A stretch of DNA of 64,000 nucleotides from Verrucomicrobiota bacterium (GTDB lineage: Bacteria; Verrucomicrobiota; Kiritimatiellia; SS1-B-03-39; UBA6053): positions 1 through 64,000 of the forward strand of contig JAFIGD010000019.1 in assembly GCA_020831625.1 (NCBI GenBank), given 5' to 3'. The translations under genes and the position numbers were made by a program. Under the pieces are notes generated by a model, which was not told the DNA's origin, made no database searches, and saw only the letters and a program-made list of their open reading frames with translations. Below, one piece after another: positions 58,636-64,000 of the stretch (its first letter is position 1; each line of letters begins with the position of its first letter).

Positions 58636-60576
58636 TTAGGGCATATCCGCAGGCGGAGGATTGAGCAGCCTGAATCCGACAAACCCCCGATCGCCAATAT
58701 CCAGCGGCAAACGGGCCTCCCACGCCTCTGTCTGAGAGTCCACATCGCCCAGAGAAAAAATGAACTCCTCCGCGAGCGGCTCCCAATCCGCCAGGTCTTC
58801 ACTCACTTCAACCACCAGAGCGACATCCGCCATGTTTTTTCGCAGGGTGTACCGCACCGGGAGATATGCTCCCGCCCCCTGCCCGACAATTTCACCGGCC
58901 GCAGGCAACGCCTCCGGTTGCGTGGCGCTTAAAGACGCGCCCAAGCTGTAGCGCAGCAGATTGCTCAGCCCGTCCGGGCCGGAACTGTCCCCGACACCGG
59001 ACTGATCAAACGGGATCCCCTCCTCCTGCAGCCAGCGGTGATAGGTCGTGGCTTCGCTGCCGAAAACAGCAAAGGTGAACGCCCAGTCATTCAAAAAATC
59101 AATTGAACTCACCCCCACCCCGTTGCCCGGATTGACGGTGTTTTCCGCGCCCTGCCAGAAAACCCGGTTAGCCTCATCTTCCCCGCCGACCGGATGCAGG
59201 GTAAGCCGATAGGTTTGGCCGGGAACGACAAAAACCCGCACCGGAACGGTTATCAATGTGGAACTCCCCGTTACCGAACCGACCGGGATGCCGCTGCGGA
59301 AAAGCTCGCCCCCGCTGACCGTGCTCAGGCTCACCTCCGGGTCAGGGGGACTCCCGGCCTTAAACAGCCGAACGGTGATCTCATCGATATACCCCGCCGT
59401 CGGAATAATCTCCTGCCAGAGTGGCGAATCATCAATCCCAAAGCCGCTTCCCGCCTCAGGCTGTTCAAGCTGAAGCGTATGGGGCCCGGCGGGCGGAGGC
59501 ACCACCACCACCCGGACGGTGCCGCTGTCAGCCGTCCCCCCGTCATTCGCCGCCCGCATCCAAAAGGTCTGGGTGGCGGTGACCGGATCGACCCTTAAAA
59601 CCCTCTCCTCCGCTCCCGTCAACGGAGAACTCAAATCACCGCTCTGCCCGGCATACCAACTGAAACTCAGGGGGGGGAGGCCCTTCACCAGGGTCTCCAG
59701 AATCAACGGATTCCCCGTCACCAGGGTGGTCCCCGGCGGATCGGCGATGATTTCCGGAAGCGCGGGTTGGGCGGTACGGAAATTTTCCACCTGGGCACCG
59801 ACGCTTTGAAAGGAGGTCGCATTGTCGGCCGGCAGGGGATCTGTCGCGGGCAACCCGGTCGGCACCCCGGCAAAGGAAACGTTCGGATTGGAAAAATTCG
59901 GGATACGGATAAAGCCGGAGCCGGTCGTCATGACGGTTCGGTAGTCAATGTTGTCGGTGCCGGTGAATCGATAGCCGAAGGAGGTGCTTAACTCGGGATT
60001 CCCCCCGCTGGAATCGCCCCGATGATGCCCCGAGGACAAATTGTGACCGATCTCATGGGCAAAGGTGAAATTGCTCATGGCGGTCTCATCCGCCACCACA
60101 CTGAAGCCAAAGCTTTGTTGGGGGGTTTCCCCATGTAATCGATAGGCCAGGCCCGCAATGCCGCCAACCGTCCCCCGCCGGAAAAGGCTGACCAGATCGG
60201 CGCCGTAGGCATCCCTCATGGCATGAACCTCCTCCAACGCCGTCAAATTCGGATCCTGCAAATTATCCAGATCAACGGCAAGAGAAAATGAGTTCTCCAC
60301 GTAATTGACCTCCTCGATCCCGACCACATTCCAGACCATGGGGATTTCGCTGTTTTCCAGCACGGCATTGCTTCCCTCAAAGGTGGCCAGAACCTGGGCA
60401 ATAACCCCGTTTTCGCCTTCGTAGAACGCTTTCACCGCCGGGGTGTAGACCACCAGGATATCGATCCGGATAGGATCAGGATCGCCGGCGGCGACCCGAA
60501 GTGGAGAAGCGGCTAAAAAAAGAAGAGGTAAAAACAGGGCCCTGAAGAGCCGCGAAGCGTTGAGTTTTGTATTCAT
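58636..60576 (-). CDS. Secreted reprolysin-like zinc metalloprotease
   Basis: The start at 60576 (MNTKLNASRLFRALFLPLLF) overlaps the stop of the upstream gene (ATGA); it gives 646 residues. A signal peptide (1-30) leads to the catalytic domain (about 35-300) with the zinc site HEIGHNLSSGHH (174-185) and a Met-turn region VMTTGSG. An Ig-like domain (about 305-390, PPLSFSWYAGQSGDL), a pre-peptidase-like domain (ITVRLFKAGSPPDPEV) and a C-terminal beta domain of verrucomicrobial type follow. No propeptide is encoded here; a candidate is the preceding gene. Confidence 0.85.
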   Translation of the reverse strand: MNTKLNASRLFRALFLPLLFLAASPLRVAAGDPDPIRIDILVVYTPAVKAFYEGENGVIAQVLATFEGSNAVLENSEIPMVWNVVGIEEVNYVENSFSLAVDLDNLQDPNLTALEEVHAMRDAYGADLVSLFRRGTVGGIAGLAYRLHGETPQQSFGFSVVADETAMSNFTFAHEIGHNLSSGHHRGDSSGGNPELSTSFGYRFTGTDNIDYRTVMTTGSGFIRIPNFSNPNVSFAGVPTGLPATDPLPADNATSFQSVGAQVENFRTAQPALPEIIADPPGTTLVTGNPLILETLVKGLPPLSFSWYAGQSGDLSSPLTGAEERVLRVDPVTATQTFWMRAANDGGTADSGTVRVVVVPPPAGPHTLQLEQPEAGSGFGIDDSPLWQEIIPTAGYIDEITVRLFKAGSPPDPEVSLSTVSGGELFRSGIPVGSVTGSSTLITVPVRVFVVPGQTYRLTLHPVGGEDEANRVFWQGAENTVNPGNGVGVSSIDFLNDWAFTFAVFGSEATTYHRWLQEEGIPFDQSGVGDSSGPDGLSNLLRYSLGASLSATQPEALPAAGEIVGQGAGAYLPVRYTLRKNMADVALVVEVSEDLADWEPLAEEFIFSLGDVDSQTEAWEARLPLDIGDRGFVGFRLLNPPPADMP

Positions 60577-61292
60577 CGGATGGGGGGGGCTACGGGTTGA
60601 GGAAATGCCCGGGGGGGCGGGGCGAAGGTATCGGGTTCCAGACAGGTGAGGCATTCGCCCAGGGCGTCGGCGTCGATCTCACTGAAAACCGTCGTTCCCT
60701 CCGGCCCCGGGCGGATTTCATACACCAAACCCTCGCCGGGAATGTGAATCGACCCCGCCAGACTTCCGTTGACAGAGGCCAGACTGACCAGACTGCCGGG
60801 GAATCCCGCGACTTCGCCCCGCAGGACGGAGCCCCCCAGTCGGTGTTCGGTGAACCGCGCGACTTCAATGACATGCGACGCCCCGTCGAAAAACTGAAGC
60901 GTGAACGACTGCTCCTCACCGGACTGAAACCGTTCGCCCACCTCGGCCAGAGAAGGCTCCCAGTGCCCGCGCCGGGAACGGATCACATGAGAATGCTCCC
61001 GGTCTTCCCTCCCGTCCAACCCGGCAACGGCCCGCTCCGGCGATGACGAACCCGGTGTTGACAGATCCGTCGCCTCCGCTTCCGTTTCGTCCGCTTCTGT
61101 CGGCTCCGAATTCCCGGGAGATTCCTCGACAGCGGCCCGATCCCCTTCGCTCCCGTAAGTATCCACCACGCTTCCTTCTCCTTCGGGATCAATCGAATCC
61201 GTTTCCCCGTTTCCGTTTCCAAACCAAAAATAAATCCCAATGCCGCAAGCGCACCCGAGAATCACCAACACGATAAAACGGAAAAAAGACAT
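60573..61292 (-). CDS. Membrane-anchored propeptide-like protein, coupled to the protease
   Basis: The 239-residue protein has an N-terminal anchor (4-24), an acidic low-complexity spacer (28-100) and a domain (about 110-225) with RGEVAGFPGSLVSLASVNGS, IHIPGEGLVYEIRPGPEG and EIDADALGECLTC (Cys214, Cys217). The GxVxGxPxSxVxL and PGxxYEIRP patterns are those of metalloprotease propeptides. It is translationally coupled to the protease by an ATGA overlap, so it may act in trans as inhibitor or folding helper, with its Cys available for a cysteine-switch. Confidence 0.65.
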   Translation of the reverse strand: MSFFRFIVLVILGCACGIGIYFWFGNGNGETDSIDPEGEGSVVDTYGSEGDRAAVEESPGNSEPTEADETEAEATDLSTPGSSSPERAVAGLDGREDREHSHVIRSRRGHWEPSLAEVGERFQSGEEQSFTLQFFDGASHVIEVARFTEHRLGGSVLRGEVAGFPGSLVSLASVNGSLAGSIHIPGEGLVYEIRPGPEGTTVFSEIDADALGECLTCLEPDTFAPPPRAFPQPVAPPIR

Positions 61293-61334
61293 TACTCTTT
61301 ATATCCCGAAACGCCCAAGAAATCAACCCCGTCC

Positions 61335-61398
61335 GCTAAACGATTAGGAGCTGCGGACCCGAGGCGCGAGGGTTCACAGCCGTCTGTTGTTGTTCTGC
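61335..61398 (-). repeat. Integron attC site 3
   Basis: On the minus strand the outer core sites are GCAGAAC (61398-61392) and GTTTAGC (61341-61335). Between them is an imperfect palindrome with arms GCTG...ACCC and GGGT...CAGC. GCAGAAC is the exact complement of GTTCTGC in site 2, as required for the two ends of one cassette. It directly abuts the stop codon of the 61-residue gene. It is the distal end of the array. Confidence 0.75.
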
Positions 61399-61584
61399 CT
61401 ATTCATTTTGTGAGTCTGGTTTGGCCTGCGGCAGGACCGCGTGCAGTATCAGTGACACAATCACGCAGACTGCTGTGGCAAAAAAGGCTTTTGGCCCGGT
61501 GCTCCATGAAACAAGTTGTGCAGACAGCAGTCCGGCAAACAGGCCTCCCGTGCCCATCACAATTCCCTTTGATTTTGCATTCAT
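61399..61584 (-). CDS. Small cassette-encoded membrane protein
   Basis: The 61-residue protein has two hydrophobic stretches (about 8-28 and 34-52: GLFAGLLSAQLVSW, FFATAVCVIVSLILHAVL) and polar ends. It has a good Shine-Dalgarno (GGAGG, 7 bp before ATG). It sits between attC sites 2 and 3, so it is the gene of one integron cassette. No family is recognised. Confidence 0.65.
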   Translation of the reverse strand: MNAKSKGIVMGTGGLFAGLLSAQLVSWSTGPKAFFATAVCVIVSLILHAVLPQAKPDSQNE

Positions 61585-61612
61585 TATTTACCCTCCATCA
61601 TTTTGTTTTCCA

Positions 61613-61673
61613 GCAGAACGTCTCAGTCCACCATACCCGACGTAGGAGGGTTCGGCGGGACTGATAGTTGTGC
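61613..61673 (-). repeat. Integron attC site 2
   Basis: Minus strand: GCACAAC (61673-61667), arms AGTCC-CGCC-GA-ACCC and GGGT-AT-GG-T-GGACT around a 9-nt loop, and GTTCTGC (61619-61613). GCACAAC is the exact complement of GTTGTGC in site 1, the other end of the same cassette. The stop codon of the 225-residue gene lies inside the site, as is usual for cassettes. Confidence 0.8.
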
Positions 61674-62300
61674 CTTTTTCAATTTTATAGTTGCAAATCG
61701 ATAAAATCCGCGAGCAGCAACAACAGGAAGAATAAGTCCGATAATTCCCCAGGGCTCTTTTTTGATGTGGGTATAACCCTCTTTGATAGGCGCATACTCT
61801 TCAAAAGCATTAAATAGAATCATCCATATTTGCAATGCGAGTAAAATAAAAATATTTTTGTTCAGCAATGAGGTAAATGATGGTACTTCATAACTTAAAT
61901 GCTTAAGGATTTTTTGTGCCGTTATAAGGTAGAGCGGGATAGCTGCAAGAGTACATAAAAAAAAGATAATATTATCAAAAAGCCTTTTAGGCAAATTGTT
62001 TGGCAGTATATAGGTTGAAACACCAGAGAGGTAGAGTGCCAAAAAGGCGACAGCCACCCCTGTTAACCATTTGACCGTTTTTTCTTCCATCTCTTGAAAT
62101 AGACGTAACCCTAAGAATATCGCAATAATCCCTGGGATAGCCATCATCGGTACAATTGTTAAGAAGAAAATAAAATCTGCCATCATAAATCCATCTAACC
62201 ATACAGACCTGATTGGTGGGGCCAACGTACCCCATACCCAATAGAAACCGAAAGTGATTATTAAACCACTTATTAGCTTTCTCATGTTCTTGGGTTTCAT
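61623..62300 (-). CDS. Cassette-encoded polytopic membrane protein
   Basis: Start at the ATG at 62300 (MKPKNMRKLISGLI); 62285 is possible and a GTG at 62324 lies inside attC1. About 225 residues with six or so membrane segments (IITFGFYWVWGTL, FIFFLTIVPMMAIPGIIAIF, WLTGVAVAFLALYL, NIIFFLCTLAAIPLYLI, IFILLALQIWMILF, IIGLILPVVAARGF). No family is recognised. Base composition is visibly more AT-rich than in flanking genes, in line with capture as an integron cassette between attC1 and attC2. Confidence 0.7.
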   Translation of the reverse strand: MKPKNMRKLISGLIITFGFYWVWGTLAPPIRSVWLDGFMMADFIFFLTIVPMMAIPGIIAIFLGLRLFQEMEEKTVKWLTGVAVAFLALYLSGVSTYILPNNLPKRLFDNIIFFLCTLAAIPLYLITAQKILKHLSYEVPSFTSLLNKNIFILLALQIWMILFNAFEEYAPIKEGYTHIKKEPWGIIGLILPVVAARGFYRFATIKLKKAQLSVPPNPPTSGMVD

Positions 62301-62305
62301 TTTAT

Positions 62306-62354
62306 GCACAACGCCTACCCGCACTGACTTGTTCAGTGGCGGGGATTGTTAGCC
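62306..62354 (-). repeat. Integron attC site 1
   Basis: Minus strand: GGCTAAC (62354-62348), arms CCCGC-C-ACTGA and TCAGT-GCGGG around ACAAG, and GTTGTGC (62312-62306). One arm carries a single extra C, the extrahelical base that lets IntI choose a strand. It encodes the last residues of the upstream cassette gene (KANNPRH-stop) and the next gene begins within 6 bp of its end. Confidence 0.85.
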
Positions 62355-63076
62355 TTTAGGTGGATTTCTGACCAGTCATGAATTCGTTGGTTTCTTGCCA
62401 CGAGGAATTTGATAGCGGCACTCCGGTAATCAAGGTACATCGAAACACTATTCGGAAGTGGTGTCGATGTGAATCCCTCAAAAGGAGTGAAGAACCTTAC
62501 CTCAGCATAATCCGACGAAACAATGTCTTGCAGATGGAAAAAATCAATATACCCCCGGAAATTTCCGAAAATTTCAAAATAGCTCTCGTATCGTTCTAAG
62601 ACATCACTCAAAGGACTGTCTTCTTTGATGTAGTGCCTTCGGATGCATTCAACTGTATAATCAAATCGATCCTTAATCAGTCGGTTGCATCCACGTGCTT
62701 GGTTGATTGTCCACTTTCGATCAATTTGGATCGCTGGGAATAACATCATACCTCCGATCGTGTATCCAAGGCCACCAAAATTCTTATATTCATCAGGAAT
62801 CTGCTCAAGGATTCTTGAGAGGCTTCTTTGCCTTCGAAAAGTGGGGATTACCGTATCACTCGACAACCAGAAATCGCCAAGTACCGAATTATGGTGAAGG
62901 TAGAATGGAGGTGATGCTTTGCTAACGAGTTTAAACTGCTCACCACTCGGCAAGGGTTTTCCCCAAAGCAACTCATGGTACCTACAAAGCGTCGGACTCC
63001 AAGTATCCGGATCCTTTCCTGGGGGTGTATCCGTTCGAAAGTCAAATGCAGTGTTGATTATGTTGTTTTGCTTCAT
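62333..63076 (-). CDS. Cassette-encoded DUF6994-like protein
   Basis: Start at the ATG at 63076 (MKQNNIINTAFDFRTDTPPG), 247 residues. The sequence KDPDTWSPTLCRYHELLWGK and PLPSGEQFKLV is the opening of the DUF6994 family as I remember it, a soluble protein common in gene cassettes and of unknown function. The rest has FHLQDIVSSDYAEVRFFTPF and WSEIHLKANNPRH; the stop is inside attC1. Its left cassette border is not clear: near 63108 the minus strand has TGTAGCC, a poor match to the expected GTTAGCC. Confidence 0.7.
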   Translation of the reverse strand: MKQNNIINTAFDFRTDTPPGKDPDTWSPTLCRYHELLWGKPLPSGEQFKLVSKASPPFYLHHNSVLGDFWLSSDTVIPTFRRQRSLSRILEQIPDEYKNFGGLGYTIGGMMLFPAIQIDRKWTINQARGCNRLIKDRFDYTVECIRRHYIKEDSPLSDVLERYESYFEIFGNFRGYIDFFHLQDIVSSDYAEVRFFTPFEGFTSTPLPNSVSMYLDYRSAAIKFLVARNQRIHDWSEIHLKANNPRH

Positions 63077-63139
63077 TGCGCAATTGGTGCTGTTCTTGCC
63101 TGACTGGCTACAAGTGCTTATCAGAAAATCCGACAGCAA

Positions 63140-63561
63140 CCGGATTGGGGTGGATATCGAAACAAATTTCGACCTGAATTAACTGTAATCACTTTATTCC
63201 TTTGTTTTGATATTAAGTGGATCATGTTTATTTACCATTCGCTCACCGTATATGACATATTATTTTTCTCTTTTCAATTTTTTTGCTTTTTCTCTTCCTT
63301 ACAAATTCTCGTTTTTTGAAGAGGAGGATCAGTGTTTATCAGTGAAATCGGTGGTTAGTTTCTCCACCCCGCCTCTCCGTGACTCTGGTACTGCATTGTA
63401 GCCGAATCTCCAAAAACCCAACAAGTTGCCAGCCGTTTGCTGGCTAAAAATTAATATATAAAATTTAATTTCACATTATTCTTGCTAATACCAATCGATT
63501 ACTGGAGTAATGATAGGTACTTCGATTGCTCACGCCAAATCTCAGTAAAAATAATCCAATC
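63140..63561. other. AT-rich gap with ATCNGTG phrases; no integrase
   Basis: No gene is supported. ATCAGTG-type units occur in tandem near 63330-63355 with ATCGGTGGTTA and CTCCGTGACTC, similar to the phrases at 830-1150. A hairpin GCCAGCCGTTTGCTGGC lies near 63430. I find no attI or integrase. The AT-rich 63455-63560 should hold the promoter of the next gene. Confidence 0.4.
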
Positions 63562-64000
63562 ATGCACCTGCCCCACGCTTCCCTTCTCGGTGTTCGCCTC
63601 GCAAAACTCGCGATCTTAGGTGCAATCCCATTCCTGACCAGCGTATTGCACGCCTTCCCTCCCGCCCCGTACCACACCCTTTATGGCATGGTGCGCGATG
63701 AAAACGGTCAGGCTTTGCGCGCCGATGGCGGCGAGGTCGTTTTCTACCGCGATGGCGTTGAATTTCTGCGCACACCCATCACTGAAACGTCCCGGATCGA
63801 CCAAAATTACCAGATTCGCCTGCGCATGGACATGCACCGCTTCGGTACAGAGAGCTACACCAGTCTCGCCAACGTGACCGGCACAACCTTTTCCCTCAGC
63901 GTCATCCTCAACAATATCGTGTATCAACCCATCGAGATGTCGCAGTCCCGCGCCATCGGCCAACCCGGCGAACGCGTCCGCCTGAATCTCACCCTCGGCG
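63562..64000 (+). CDS. Secreted protein, 5' part (partial)
   Basis: 146 residues are visible before the window ends. A signal peptide (about 1-31, ...FLTSVLHAFPPAP) is followed by YHTLYGMVRDENGQALRADG, a carboxypeptidase-regulatory-like beta domain often found at the start of large verrucomicrobial surface proteins. The frame is open to the end. It is probably the first domain of a long multi-domain protein. Confidence 0.75.
   Translation, partial: MHLPHASLLGVRLAKLAILGAIPFLTSVLHAFPPAPYHTLYGMVRDENGQALRADGGEVVFYRDGVEFLRTPITETSRIDQNYQIRLRMDMHRFGTESYTSLANVTGTTFSLSVILNNIVYQPIEMSQSRAIGQPGERVRLNLTLG

Noticed and set aside
63110-63560. Integron integrase or attI site beside the cassettes
   Set aside because: No tyrosine recombinase frame and no convincing attI sequence; the cluster is treated as integrase-less.

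Overview
Reading: the window comes from a GC-rich, Gram-negative bacterial chromosome, most likely a marine or halophilic member of the Verrucomicrobiota (PVC superphylum). The support is indirect: LamG/PA14 surface proteins, prepilins with G|LTLLELVVVL leaders, a TonB receptor, ectoine synthesis, menaquinone synthesis (MenE-like), DUF3592/DUF423/CWC small proteins, and intergenic repeat phrases of a kind I associate with that group. No rRNA or other phylogenetic marker is present, so the phylum is an inference.

Layout. 0-3.5 kb: a CBM9-like protein and ilvBN (branched-chain amino acids). 3.7-9.2 kb: one leftward operon, ectA-ectC-ehuB-ehuC-ehuD-ehuA-ectB, in which ectoine synthesis is split by an ectoine/amino-acid ABC importer; ehuB appears to start with ATT, and the 3' end of ectA is built from a dispersed repeat. 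9.5-12.0 kb: an OprC-like TonB copper receptor and a small CxxC protein. 12.2-25.1 kb: two giant paralogous secreted LamG proteins preceded by an almost identical promoter region with a 20-21 bp direct repeat, and a hybrid histidine kinase/receiver/AraC regulator just upstream that is the obvious candidate to bind it. 25.2-26.6 kb: DUF3592 and rhomboid proteins. 27-37 kb: a compact type II secretion-like operon (three pseudopilins, L/M-like proteins, a PilT-like and a GspE ATPase, GspF, a small periplasmic protein, secretin GspD). 37-41.4 kb: a LarA-like protein, DUF423, a CWC-DUF5522 fusion, a large inverted repeat element beside an FGE-sulfatase relic, and a flavoprotein.

41.5-48.6 kb is the most interesting stretch. 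A good sigma-54 promoter precedes a tRNA-like RNA with an 8-nt anticodon loop, then a 92-codon remnant of a slipin (SPFH) protein with its own terminator. Next come a DUF6922/nucleotidyltransferase pair (frameshifted) and a Phd/PIN toxin pair, then rtcR (CARF-AAA-HTH) divergent from rtcA-rtcB with a perfect sigma-54 promoter, then a second PIN/antitoxin pair. I read this as an RNA damage-and-repair island: candidate tRNA-cutting toxins, a sensor of cut tRNA, the repair enzymes, and a second RtcR-type promoter driving a tRNA mimic plus a slipin fragment.

48.7-61.3 kb is mostly housekeeping: a FeoB-like transporter with a Fur-like operator, an antiporter-EIIA fusion, MenE, MgtE with an extra loop domain, a GT4 glycosyltransferase, a DAO-type flavoprotein, and a secreted metalloprotease translationally coupled to a separate membrane-anchored propeptide-like protein. 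61.3-63.1 kb is a short, AT-richer array of integron gene cassettes: three attC sites whose outer core sites are exactly complementary across each cassette, and no integrase in the window (a CALIN-type cluster). The window ends inside a secreted protein gene.
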